This document shows positions 36,863 to 45,504 of a stretch of 64,000 nt of DNA, piece after piece (within the stretch, counting starts at the first letter, position 1; every line of letters starts with the position of its first letter). The notes under the pieces were generated by a model that had not been told where the DNA came from, searched no databases, and saw only the letters and a list, made by a program, of their open reading frames with translations. The stretch comes from Parabacteroides distasonis ATCC 8503 (GTDB lineage: Bacteria; Bacteroidota; Bacteroidia; Bacteroidales; Tannerellaceae), in contig NC_009615.1 in NCBI RefSeq assembly GCF_000012845.1, positions 1 to 64,000 on the forward strand, in the 5' to 3' direction. A program made the translations under genes and the position numbers.

Positions 36863-37699
36863 ATGAACAAACGAGAAATAGTCGGATATGCGCTTTATCA
36901 AATAGGTAAATTCGGCAGGAAAGAACCCGATTTTTTATCGATATATTTTCACGACCCAGCTCCAAAAACGTTCACATCCATCTTGGAGTGGTGTAAAAAG
37001 AAAAGTTACCGTTTTATAACTCTCCAAGAGTGTTATGCTATTTTGTCGGGTAAAATTAGGCAAGAGGGGAAAGTTGCTTACCTTTCGTTTGACGATGGGT
37101 GGCAATCGAATTTGAATCTTATTCCGATTATCGACAAATATCAAGCACCAATCACGATATTCGTTTCTATCGATCCTCTGCTTTCCGGTAATTTTTGGTG
37201 GGAATATGCGCTTGCAGATGGAATTGAGTTAAGGAATAAAATGAAATTGATGAGTTATAAAAAATTCGTTTCATCATTGGAATCCTTAAAAAAGAAATAC
37301 TCACTTGAGCGTTCCGTTCTAACTGAGCAAGAATTGGTTAAAATTGCATCTCATCCGTTAGTATCCATACAGTCTCACACAATGTCACATCCCATATTAA
37401 CTAACTGTGATGATGAGATACTATCGTATGAGTTGAACAGCTCCAAAGCTTATTTAGAAAATCTACTCCATCATAAAATCGAAGCATTCAGTTATCCGAA
37501 TGGAAACTTTTCCAATCGAGAAATCGAAGCGGTAAAAAAAGCGGGGTATAAAATGGCTTTTACAACAGAATATATCCCCATACAAATAAATCATACCAAC
37601 CTTTACAGAATACCTCGCATGGCAATGAATACATATGGAGGGTATTATGAAAATTTATCTAAAATATTGGGAATATGGCAAGATATTCTAAAAAAATGA
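36863..37699 (+). CDS. Polysaccharide deacetylase (NodB homology, CE4)
   Basis: 278 aa from the ATG at 36863, 11 bp after the FemAB-like gene. NodB motifs: VAYLSFDDGWQSN (Asp-Asp metal/catalytic, about 70-82), QSHTMSHPIL (H-x3-H, about 170-179) and SYPNGNF (about 207-213). It removes N- or O-acetyl groups from sugars. It lacks a signal peptide, so it would act in the cytoplasm, perhaps on a lipid-linked intermediate to free an amine for the acyl/aminoacyl transferases next door. Confidence 0.85.
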   Translation: MNKREIVGYALYQIGKFGRKEPDFLSIYFHDPAPKTFTSILEWCKKKSYRFITLQECYAILSGKIRQEGKVAYLSFDDGWQSNLNLIPIIDKYQAPITIFVSIDPLLSGNFWWEYALADGIELRNKMKLMSYKKFVSSLESLKKKYSLERSVLTEQELVKIASHPLVSIQSHTMSHPILTNCDDEILSYELNSSKAYLENLLHHKIEAFSYPNGNFSNREIEAVKKAGYKMAFTTEYIPIQINHTNLYRIPRMAMNTYGGYYENLSKILGIWQDILKK

Positions 37700-38772
37700 A
37701 GCTATTGATAAACACTCCGAGTCTCAAGTTTTTGGGAGGTGGTGTTGCTAATCATTATATCGGATTACGTACATTTTGGACCGAAAATGTTAAATACAAT
37801 GTTGTCGGTCGGCGTGGAGGAAAAAGCGGAAGCGGTAAGTATTGGTTGCCTTGGGATATTTTTAAATTTATATTTCGTCTGCTAACCTTTCGCCCGAATA
37901 TTATACTCCTTAACCCATCGCTTGGAGATAAAGCCTTAAAGCGAGATTTTATATATTTAAATATTTGTCGATTTTTTAGGAAGAAAACATCTGTATTTAT
38001 TCATGGTTTCAATTTCGAATATGCTAAAAATGCAGACTGGAAATGGATAAGTACCAATTTGAATAAAGCCTTGTGTATTTTTGTGTTATCCCAAGAATTT
38101 AAGAATGAATTAATACGAAGAGGGGTAAAATCTGATATACATCTAACTTCAACAAAAGTACCAGATTATTTTATTTCAGGTTTTGATCTTTCGATGAGAC
38201 AAGGGAAGGCTAAAAATATTATGTATAGTGGGCGAATAGAAAAGGCCAAGGGTGTATATGAAACAGTCGATACATTTTCAATACTGAAGTCACAATACAA
38301 AGATCTAACATTGACTTTTGTTGGTGATGGCTCAGAACTTCCCAAGTTGAAACAATATGTTGAGAATAAGAAAATAAAGGATGTCCGCTTTACAGGAAGG
38401 TTATGTGGTGAAGATTTTAAAAAGGAATACATTAATGCTGATATGTATTTGTTTCTAAGTTATACGGAAGGTATGCCAACTGTAGTTTTGGAAGCAATGA
38501 TTTTCGGACTTCCTATCTTTACCAGAAAAGTGGGTGGTCTAATAGATTTCTTTGAAAATGGAAAGATGGGATATATATCAAGTTCTTTAGACCCAGTAGT
38601 TTTTGCAGAAGCGATGAAACCATACATTGAGAGTTCTGCTAAAATGAAGAGTGTATCACTCTATAATTCCGAATATGCAAGAACCCATTTTATTGCATCT
38701 GTTGTTGCCCGAAAATTTGAAAATACATTAAACTATGAATATTTTAAGAATCAAGAGCATAGAGAGCATTAA
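37696..38772 (+). CDS. GT4-family glycosyltransferase
   Basis: 358 aa from the ATG at 37696, which overlaps the deacetylase stop by 4 bases. GT-B fold: LKFLGGGVANHYIG (about 11-24), then MYSGRIEKAKGVYETVDTF (about 176-194), FVGDGSELPKL and LSYTEGMPTVVLEAMIFGLP (about 257-276) with the donor-site E-x7-E. It is a retaining transferase of the repeat unit. After it a 144-bp gap carries a possible insertion-element scar. Confidence 0.88.
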   Translation: MKLLINTPSLKFLGGGVANHYIGLRTFWTENVKYNVVGRRGGKSGSGKYWLPWDIFKFIFRLLTFRPNIILLNPSLGDKALKRDFIYLNICRFFRKKTSVFIHGFNFEYAKNADWKWISTNLNKALCIFVLSQEFKNELIRRGVKSDIHLTSTKVPDYFISGFDLSMRQGKAKNIMYSGRIEKAKGVYETVDTFSILKSQYKDLTLTFVGDGSELPKLKQYVENKKIKDVRFTGRLCGEDFKKEYINADMYLFLSYTEGMPTVVLEAMIFGLPIFTRKVGGLIDFFENGKMGYISSSLDPVVFAEAMKPYIESSAKMKSVSLYNSEYARTHFIASVVARKFENTLNYEYFKNQEHREH

Positions 38773-38916
38773 TTTGTAACAGGGGGTGGAGCGTAGATAA
38801 TCTGCCCGAAAGTTTTGTGTCTAACTTTTTTAGGGAGCGCACTTCATTATTGGTGATATTATCATATTTGACACAATTATCCACAATATATTTTTATCAA
38901 AGAAGGTGCTCGTTTG
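38773..38916 (+). other. 144-bp gap with a possible transposon scar
   Basis: No gene. The words around 38803-38834 (GCCCGAAAGTTTTGTGTC and onward) resemble the ends of Bacteroidota insertion sequences, but no transposase or duplication is present. A single DnaA-box match, TTATCCACA, is at 38877-38885. Confidence 0.25.
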
Positions 38917-39438
38917 ATGTTGGAAGTAAAAACAATAACACATTTTCATATGAACATTATATTACTCTACAGGGTCGAACGTTGGCTATTTGAACAACAT
39001 ATTCCTGTTTTGCCTAAAATCGTACAACTATTGATTTTTCTCATTTTCAATTCAAAAATAACTGCTGATTCAAAAATAGGGAAAGGGACATATTGTGTGT
39101 GTAAAGGGATTAGCACGGTCCTAATACCGGGAACAGAAATTGGAGAAAATTGTGTATTAGGATTACGATTTTCTACTGTACGGCAGTTCCCATACAAAGA
39201 AGTTCCTCATCTAAAGAATAATGTTTGGGTGGGTCCTAATGTTATTATTGCCGGTCCTGTTGTAATAGAAGATGATGTAATAATCGCAGGGAATTCATTT
39301 GTTAACAGAAGTGTTCCCCAAGGTGCTATCGTTGCAGGATGTCCGGCAAAGATTATTGGCTGGAGAAAAAATCTTGATTATGCGATTGAAACAAATCCAA
39401 AGTATAAAGAAGGTCATATGCCATTTTTGACAAAATGA
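38917..39438 (+). CDS. Serine acetyltransferase-like hexapeptide acyltransferase
   Basis: 173 aa from the ATG at 38917; a TTG directly before it is possible. The C-terminal hexapeptide region (IGKGTYCVCKGIS, IGENCVLGLRFSTV, LKNNVWVGPNVIIAGP, IEDDVIIAGNSFV) ends with AGCPAKIIG and resembles CysE/WcaB-type acetyltransferases of polysaccharide loci. The N-terminal SAT domain is short, so sugar O-acetylation is more likely than serine acetylation. Confidence 0.8.
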   Translation: MLEVKTITHFHMNIILLYRVERWLFEQHIPVLPKIVQLLIFLIFNSKITADSKIGKGTYCVCKGISTVLIPGTEIGENCVLGLRFSTVRQFPYKEVPHLKNNVWVGPNVIIAGPVVIEDDVIIAGNSFVNRSVPQGAIVAGCPAKIIGWRKNLDYAIETNPKYKEGHMPFLTK

Positions 39439-39447
39439 ATAACATCA

Positions 39448-40641
39448 ATGAATGATATAGCCGATGCTTTTTATAAGCTAAAAAAATATTGTGAACGAGA
39501 GGATTTCAAAGGGTGGGATCCATATGACGGACTAAACTCCAAAGTATTTCAAGCATTGCCATTGCTGAAAAAGTCAGCAGTATGCAGATTAGTGGTGATA
39601 CAAGGCTTTAAGCGGTGCCCGATAAATTTGCGTAAATTGGCACTTGTGCCGAAAGAATACAATGCCAAAGGCATTGGGCTCTTTCTTTCAGGATATTGTA
39701 ACCTATATAAAGTTATAGAAAAACATCCAGAGAGAGAAAAGGAGCTTGGGTCAAAGCAAGAGTGTCGTCAAAAAATTACAGAATTGGCTAATTTGCTGAT
39801 TGCCTTGCAGTCAAAAGGATATAGCGGATCTTGCTGGGGATATAACTTCGATTGGCAGGCAAGAAGGCTTTTCCTTTTTCCGAAATACACTCCTACGATT
39901 GTGGCAACAAATTTTTGTGCCACAGCTCTGATGGAGGCATACGAAATAACAAAACATACGAAATATTTGGAGGTGGCACTTTCTGCAGCGGACTTTATAA
40001 TCAAAGATTTGCATCGGACATCTTATAAGGAAGGATTCTTGTTTTCGTATAGTCCGCTGCAAGGAAATGATACAGTATTCAACGCTTCACTGCTGGGGGC
40101 TCGGTTGCTGAGTTTTTGCTATCATTATACCTCAAAAGAGGAATATCGAAAATTAGCCGTACAAACTATACGGGCTTGCTGTTCAGGGCAACGAAACGAC
40201 GGTGCTTGGGTATATGGAATGTTGCCCGTACAGAATTGGGTGGATAGTTTTCATACAGGGTATAATCTGGATGCACTTATCGCTTATCAGGAAATGACAG
40301 GTGACGAGAGTTTCAAACGATATATAGAGAAAGGATTTAACTATTATATCCAGCACTTTTTTGAACAGGATGGAACGCCTAAGTATTACGATAATCGCAT
40401 GTTTCCCATTGACATTCATTGTCCTGGACAGTTGTTCGTAACACTTTCGAGATTGCACGAATTTGGCAATCACCGTGATTTGGCAGAAAGGGTGATGCAA
40501 TGGACTATACTGAATATGCAGGACAAAAAAGGGTATTTCTATTATCAATTGAAATCTGGAATCAGTTCTAAAATATCATATATGCGATGGAGTAACGCAT
40601 TTATGTTTAATGCTATGATCCATTATTTGCTTTCCGAATAA
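39448..40641 (+). CDS. Capsule-locus (alpha/alpha)6-toroid protein, function unknown
   Basis: 397 aa, cytoplasmic. Regularly spaced helices with TPTIVATNFCATALMEAYE (about 149-167), LLGARLLSFCYHY (about 215-227), DGAWVYGM and SFHTGYNLDALIAYQEM (about 268-284) give the pattern of six-hairpin alpha/alpha toroid proteins such as glycoside hydrolases, epimerases and lyases. Relatives in Bacteroides polysaccharide loci often carry the misleading name delta-aminolevulinic acid dehydratase, which the sequence does not support. It may modify or cleave a sugar intermediate. Confidence 0.55.
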   Translation: MNDIADAFYKLKKYCEREDFKGWDPYDGLNSKVFQALPLLKKSAVCRLVVIQGFKRCPINLRKLALVPKEYNAKGIGLFLSGYCNLYKVIEKHPEREKELGSKQECRQKITELANLLIALQSKGYSGSCWGYNFDWQARRLFLFPKYTPTIVATNFCATALMEAYEITKHTKYLEVALSAADFIIKDLHRTSYKEGFLFSYSPLQGNDTVFNASLLGARLLSFCYHYTSKEEYRKLAVQTIRACCSGQRNDGAWVYGMLPVQNWVDSFHTGYNLDALIAYQEMTGDESFKRYIEKGFNYYIQHFFEQDGTPKYYDNRMFPIDIHCPGQLFVTLSRLHEFGNHRDLAERVMQWTILNMQDKKGYFYYQLKSGISSKISYMRWSNAFMFNAMIHYLLSE

Positions 40642-40655
40642 CATTTTTTGATTTT

Positions 40656-41354
40656 ATGGATAAAGTTTCATTGAACGGGGTCGAAATATTCCCTTTCGAT
40701 TCCGAACAGCAACTATTGCATTATGTGGATACGCATAAAGGCATGTTGATAGCGATCAATGCTGAAAAGATATTGCATGCCACGGAACAAACACGTGTCA
40801 TCATCAATCGAAATATTGGGTATTGTGATGGAGCCGGTGCGCAAATGGCTTTAAAGCAGAAAGGTTATAAAGGTGCCTGTAAGATTCCCGGATGCGAACT
40901 ATGGCTAAAAATTATTACTCGCTTTTACAGGGAAAAAACATTCTATCTAGTTGGTGGAAAGCAGCAAATCATAAATGAGACCGTAGAGAAACTACGTTTT
41001 GAATATGAGGATATCCAAATTGTAGGTTACCGTAACGGCTATATCAAGACGGATGAGGAGAAACGACAATTGATAGATGATATAGTGGAGAAGAAGCCAG
41101 ATGTGGTGTTTGTGGCAATGGGCTCACCTAAGCAGGAATTGCTGATGGAGGAAATTCAGCGGCAACATCGGGCAATATTCCAAGGGTTAGGCGGCAGTTT
41201 TGATGTCTATACCGGACATGTCCAGCGCGCCCCGAAATGGTGGGTGGAGCATAATCTAGAGTTTGCCTATCGTCTAATAAAAGAACCGAAGCGCCTCAAA
41301 CGACAGATTCATTTGATAAGATACGCATGGTGGTTATTGATAAAAAAATTATAA
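40656..41354 (+). CDS. WecG/TagA/CpsF-family glycosyltransferase (GT26)
   Basis: 232 aa. GT26 pattern: [12 protein letters not shown] (about 33-44), [16 protein letters not shown] (about 54-69), [11 protein letters not shown] (about 95-105), [13 protein letters not shown] (about 151-163) and [20 protein letters not shown] (about 175-194). In enterobacteria WecG adds ManNAcA to GlcNAc-PP-undecaprenol, and TagA adds ManNAc. With wecB 11 bp downstream and wecC in the locus, it is a good candidate for adding ManNAcA as the second sugar. Confidence 0.88.
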   Translation: MDKVSLNGVEIFPFDSEQQLLHYVDTHKGMLIAINAEKILHATEQTRVIINRNIGYCDGAGAQMALKQKGYKGACKIPGCELWLKIITRFYREKTFYLVGGKQQIINETVEKLRFEYEDIQIVGYRNGYIKTDEEKRQLIDDIVEKKPDVVFVAMGSPKQELLMEEIQRQHRAIFQGLGGSFDVYTGHVQRAPKWWVEHNLEFAYRLIKEPKRLKRQIHLIRYAWWLLIKKL

Positions 41355-41365
41355 ACAGAGAATAT

Positions 41366-42526
41366 ATGAGGAAAGTATTGTTGGTTTTTGGTACCCGTCC
41401 AGAGGCCATTAAGATGGCTCCGTTAGTGATGGAGCTTCAGAAGCAGAAAGAACGTATAGAAACTGTGGTGTGCGTAACTGGACAGCATCGGGAAATGCTG
41501 GATCAAGTGTTGGAAATATTCGACATCAAACCAGATTATGATTTAAATATCATGAAACGGGGACAGGATCTGTATGATGTAACAGCTCGTGTGCTGACCG
41601 GTATGCGTGAGGTATTGAAAGAGATAAAGCCGGATATAGTATTGGTACATGGCGATACGACAACCTCTACTGCCGCTGCGTTGGCGGCCTTTTATCAACA
41701 GATACCAGTAGGGCATGTGGAGGCAGGTTTGCGTACACACAATATTTATAGCCCGTGGCCGGAGGAGATGAATCGGTTGTTAACAGGACGTTTGGCGACC
41801 TATCATTTTTCTCCCACTCCGTTAAGTCGCAATAATCTGATTAAAGAGAGCATTAATGACCGAAATATCATTGTAACCGGCAACACGGTGATTGATGCGC
41901 TCTATTGGGTAGTGGATAAAATCAAAAACAATAAGGAACTAGATAATGAATTAGAAAGTGTATTGAGCAAAGCAGGTTATGATGTGAACCGCTTGGATAA
42001 TGGCAAAAAATTGGTGCTGATCACGGGGCATCGCCGTGAGAATTTTGGTGACGGGTTTATCAATATGTGTACAGCTATTAAAGACTTGACAATTAAACAT
42101 CCGAATGTGGATTTTGTTTATCCCATGCACTTGAACCCTAATGTGCGCAAGCCGATTCATGAGGTGTTCGGGGAGGATCTCTCCGGTTTGAAGAATATGT
42201 TCTTCATTGAGCCATTGGAGTATTTAAGTTTTGTGTATCTGATGGAGAAGAGTAGTATTGTGTTGACGGATAGCGGCGGCATTCAAGAGGAAGCTCCAGG
42301 ATTGGGAAAACCGGTATTGGTGATGCGCGATACTACGGAGCGACCGGAAGCGTTAAATGCCGGAACAGTGAAATTGGTAGGTACGGACTATAATAAGATT
42401 GTAAACGAAGTGTCATCTTTGATTGATGATAAAGCTGCTTATGAAAAAATGAGCAAAGCTGTAAATCCGTACGGTGACGGATTGGCTTGCGGACGTATTG
42501 TAAATGCATTGCTATATAGGATATAA
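41366..42526 (+). CDS. wecB: UDP-N-acetylglucosamine 2-epimerase (non-hydrolysing)
   Basis: 386 aa from the ATG at 41366; the upstream extension to 41327 overlaps the previous gene and has no family match. GT-B-like epimerase: [13 protein letters not shown] (about 7-19), [11 protein letters not shown] (about 41-51), VHGDTTTS (about 94-101), [10 protein letters not shown] (about 218-227) and [12 protein letters not shown] (about 292-303). It makes UDP-ManNAc from UDP-GlcNAc, feeding WecC at 23253-24458. It is the last intact gene of the capsule locus. Confidence 0.93.
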
Positions 42527-42534
42527 GCTGAATT

Positions 42535-42762
42535 ATGAAGCTGACACTGAAAAATATTGAAAATAAGATTCTTAAAGAGGTTGATTGTGGGTTGACTGCT
42601 GAATCTGGCGATTTTAAGACATTGGCAGAAAATGTAATTGCAATGTATCGTAAGACGGAAGAAGAAAGATTGCAATTGGGGATGAATGGGCAAACCTATT
42701 ATAAGGTACATTTTCAAAAAAAGGTATGTATCGACAAACTAGATCAAACAATGAAAATTTGA
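42535..42762 (+). pseudogene. C-terminal stub of a GT4 (WbuB-like) glycosyltransferase
   Basis: 75 codons containing CGLTAESGDFKTLAENVI, YRKTEEERLQLGMNGQ and YYKVHFQKKVCIDKL, the standard last 60 residues of WbuB/WcaI-type GT4 enzymes. The roughly 330 N-terminal residues with the donor and acceptor sites are absent, so it is not active. The first 10-15 codons look unrelated to the family and may mark the deletion joint. The wbuC remnant follows, as in loci where wbuB and wbuC are adjacent. Confidence 0.65.
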
Positions 42763-42770
42763 AAAATAAT

Positions 42771-43166
42771 ATGTTACTAGCCAATGAATTATTCAATACC
42801 ATTTGGGATAAAGCTAAAGATTCAGTACGTCACAGAATACATTTTGATTTGCGGGATTCCGAAAACGATGATTCTCAAAGGATGCTAAATGTATTGGAAA
42901 TTGATACAAAAATTCCTATACATCGACACAGAGATACGTCTGAAGTGGTGATTATCCTTAGAGGAAAAGTTCGTGAAGTTTATTTTGATAATCAAGGGAA
43001 TGAAATAGCATCATATCTCCTTGAATATGGAAGCCCTATTCCCGGAATTTGTGTTCCTAAAGGGATGTGACATACTTGTGAATGCCTTGAGCCTGGTTCT
43101 GTGATCTTTGAATCTAAAAATGGAAGATATGACCCTCTTTCAACAGAAGAATTTCTATTCAAATAG
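42771..43166 (+). pseudogene. wbuC: wbuC-family cupin gene with an in-frame stop
   Basis: The frame from the ATG at 42771 reads a WbuC-type cupin (HRHRDTSEVVIILRGK, then GICVPKGM), stops at TGA 43068-43070, and continues in the same frame for 31 more codons (HTCECLEPGSVIFESKNGRY) to TAG 43164-43166. The family has Trp at the stop position (PKG-x-W-H), so one TGG-to-TGA change would explain it. The upstream part alone would lack the final cupin strands. WbuC proteins of O-antigen loci have no proven reaction. Confidence 0.75.
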
Positions 43167-43168
43167 AA

Positions 43169-43428
43169 CTACTCGGGAAAGGCGGGAAGGATGCAGAAGA
43201 ATCCAGCCGTGTCGGCTTTTATCAGAAAGACTACTTTTTTTCTTTGAAGGTGAGTCCTTTGAAAGAAGGAAAATATTATCCGGCTATAGCGGTGGGGGGT
43301 AATGACCCGTCCAGATCGATCAATTGAAGGTAAGGGGGGGGATATGAGCGTTATTTTATGAATTATTATGTGGCTATGACTAAACGTATTCATTTTGGCC
43401 AGCATGAATTAGGAATCCATTGGTAGGC
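43169..43428 (+). pseudogene. Frameshifted fragment of a YjbH-like exopolysaccharide protein
   Basis: One frame gives FYQKDYFFSLKVSPLKEG, KYYPAIAVGGNDPSRS and a stop at 43325-43327. A second frame after the run of eight G (about 43334-43341) gives MNYYVAMTKRIHFGQ and HELGIHW, ending at about 43428. Both match, in order, the EGKYxPAIAVG ... YxVAxTKR pattern of YjbH/YbjH-type beta-barrel proteins. The rest of the family (several hundred residues) is missing. It is the outermost relic of the capsule locus. Confidence 0.5.
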
Positions 43429-43590
43429 TCTACCATGGATGAAATTGTTGTTAGTTTTATATTTTGGCGTAAATAATATGATTATTAATAACTAATATAT
43501 GATTATTCGGTTTTTATATGTATCCTCTATCTTATCTCCAAGGTCTCCGGTCTTCTTTTCTCCTTAGGGGGAGTAAGAAGGCCGGTTTCT

Positions 43591-44616
43591 TTATCGTCTA
43601 TCCTTTATCGCTTTGAATGTCCTCTTCCCTTTTAGATAAAATGCCAGAATTAAACTGTCCCGCATAAGTTCCGGGATGGTGCTCAGTGTACTTTTCTCCA
43701 GATTCTCTTTACGCTTGGGCGCATATTCCGGCTTCAGCTGGTGATAGGCTTTCCGTGCCTCATAAACCGCTTTCGCATTTTGGATATGACCTTCCATCAG
43801 AAACTTAGCGGCGGCGATATAGTCCAGCCAAAAGCGAATGCGCATCACATGCTTTAAATCAGCTTCCCGGGAGTTCTTATAAAGCATCAGCAAACTATTC
43901 CGGAAATTGAGGAAGGTCTTGCGGGGACTTTCCGCGTTCAAGGTGGCTCCACCGACGTGGTAAACGATGGATTGTGGGACGCATACCAACCGATATCCCC
44001 GGGAACGTAAACGCCAACACATATCGACTTCTTCTTGATGTGCGAAGAATCCGGCATCTAATCCCCCAACTTCCTTATACGTAGCCGTACGAACGAATAA
44101 GCAGGCTCCTGTCGCCCATAAGATATAGGCGGGAGTGTCGTATTGCCCCTCGTCCTTTTCCACGATATGCAAGATTCTCCCCCGACAAAATGGATAGCCG
44201 TATTTATCAATGTATCCTCCGGCCGCACCTGCGTACTCGAAGTATTCTTTATTTCGTTGAGCCCGTATTTTGGGTTGGACACAAGCGATTGACGGATCAG
44301 AGTCGAGAGTGGCAATCGGGGCATCTAACCAATTGGGAGTAACTTCTACGTCGCTGTTTAATAAAACGCAATATTCATGGTCGAGCCTTTTGAGCGCTTG
44401 ATTATATCCTTCGGCAAAACCATAATTCTGGTTGAAGGAGATAATGCCGACGGTCGGGAATTTTGCTTTCAACATCTCGATCGAGTCATCGGTAGAACCG
44501 TTATCTGCTACGATAACCTCCGCCCATTCCGGAGAGTTGGATACGACGGAAGGAAGGAATTCCTCCATTAGCTTTCTTCCGTTCCAGTTTAAGATGACAA
44601 TCGCTACTTTTTTCAT
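43591..44616 (-). CDS. GT2-family glycosyltransferase (rhamnosyltransferase-like)
   Basis: 341 aa. GT-A fold: VAIVILNWNGRKLM (about 4-17), VADNGSTDDS (about 35-44), LLNSDVEVTPNWLD (about 85-98, the DxD-like motif) and FFAHQEEVDMCWRLRSRGY (about 190-208, catalytic ED-like region). It is the last gene of a reverse operon with the acyltransferase (overlap 4 bases) and mtaB. It probably acts on lipooligosaccharide or another surface glycan; the sugar is unknown. Confidence 0.9.
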   Translation of the reverse strand: MKKVAIVILNWNGRKLMEEFLPSVVSNSPEWAEVIVADNGSTDDSIEMLKAKFPTVGIISFNQNYGFAEGYNQALKRLDHEYCVLLNSDVEVTPNWLDAPIATLDSDPSIACVQPKIRAQRNKEYFEYAGAAGGYIDKYGYPFCRGRILHIVEKDEGQYDTPAYILWATGACLFVRTATYKEVGGLDAGFFAHQEEVDMCWRLRSRGYRLVCVPQSIVYHVGGATLNAESPRKTFLNFRNSLLMLYKNSREADLKHVMRIRFWLDYIAAAKFLMEGHIQNAKAVYEARKAYHQLKPEYAPKRKENLEKSTLSTIPELMRDSLILAFYLKGKRTFKAIKDRR

Positions 44617-45503
44617 CCTTGTTGCTCGTGTTTATGTTTCCAACGTTTATGGGTCCATAGCCAGTAAGCCGGATCACGCAAGATCATTTTCTCTAAAAGT
44701 CGTGCGTATCGCTCGGTGATGTAATTCTCCGGAGTCTCTTTTGGATTCTCCGTAATCAGCTTCATGTCTACGGTGTAATATCCTCTTTTTACCTTTTGGG
44801 TATCGAGGAAGATCACAGGCAGGTTCAGTTTCCGTGCGATACGCTCCGGACCGGTTAATATGGCTGTATCTTGATGAAGGAACTCGGTCCAATAATGCAG
44901 GTTGGCCTTGCTGGGTGTCTGGTCCGCCAAGAAGATGACGACTGATTTGGTTTTGTCTTGTTTTAACTTGATGATATCCCGTATCGTATCGTTTTTCTTG
45001 ATGCCGAAAGAACCGAACTGTGTCCTGAGATCGGCGAATAGCTTATCAAAGGCCTTGTTGTTTAACGGACGGTATATCTGATAGATGCGTGAGTCCTCGA
45101 AACGGGTGGTCGATCCGGAGAACCATTCCCAGTTGCCATAATGCCCCATCGTGAGGATGAAGCAAGTATGGCCTTTCTCCATAAGTTGGTCAACCAATTC
45201 CGGGTTCTTCAGATAGGCTCGCTGTTGTATCTCATCCAGAGAGATATGGGCCAATTTAATCGTTTCCACGATATAATCGGCGAAATGATGGTAGAACCGG
45301 CGTTCCAACTGACGCCACTCAGCCTTGGATTTATCCGGGAAAGAGGCGGTTATATTACGGCGCACTACTTTTACCCGGTATCCGGCTATCTTATAGATAA
45401 GGACATATAGGATGTCTGATAACACGTATAAAGCCCGCATGGGAAGTAAGGCGTGTACTTTTACCCAGCTATAAAGAAAGGCATATTGTATTTTATTCCA
45501 CAT
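44613..45503 (-). CDS. Lipid A biosynthesis acyltransferase (LpxL/HtrB family)
   Basis: 296 aa. Membrane-associated LPLAT fold with an N-terminal hydrophobic/basic segment (about 1-45). The HxxxxE catalytic motif is MGHYGNWEWF (about 119-128), followed by IYRPLNNKAFDKL (about 142-154) and IFLADQTPSKA (about 194-204). It adds a secondary acyl chain to lipid A. Bacteroidota lipid A is usually penta-acylated, and a single LpxL-type enzyme is expected. It lies 1 bp after mtaB and overlaps the glycosyltransferase by 4 bases. Confidence 0.9.
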   Translation of the reverse strand: MWNKIQYAFLYSWVKVHALLPMRALYVLSDILYVLIYKIAGYRVKVVRRNITASFPDKSKAEWRQLERRFYHHFADYIVETIKLAHISLDEIQQRAYLKNPELVDQLMEKGHTCFILTMGHYGNWEWFSGSTTRFEDSRIYQIYRPLNNKAFDKLFADLRTQFGSFGIKKNDTIRDIIKLKQDKTKSVVIFLADQTPSKANLHYWTEFLHQDTAILTGPERIARKLNLPVIFLDTQKVKRGYYTVDMKLITENPKETPENYITERYARLLEKMILRDPAYWLWTHKRWKHKHEQQG

Positions 45504-45504
45504 C

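Noticed and set aside
38877..38885. Perfect DnaA box TTATCCACA
   Set aside because: Single copy in AT-rich DNA with no cluster or unwinding element; expected by chance in 64 kb.
43068..43070. TGA read as selenocysteine or recoded Trp in wbuC
   Set aside because: Other genes here use TGA as a normal stop, the family has Trp not Cys at this site, and no SECIS-like hairpin was noticed.
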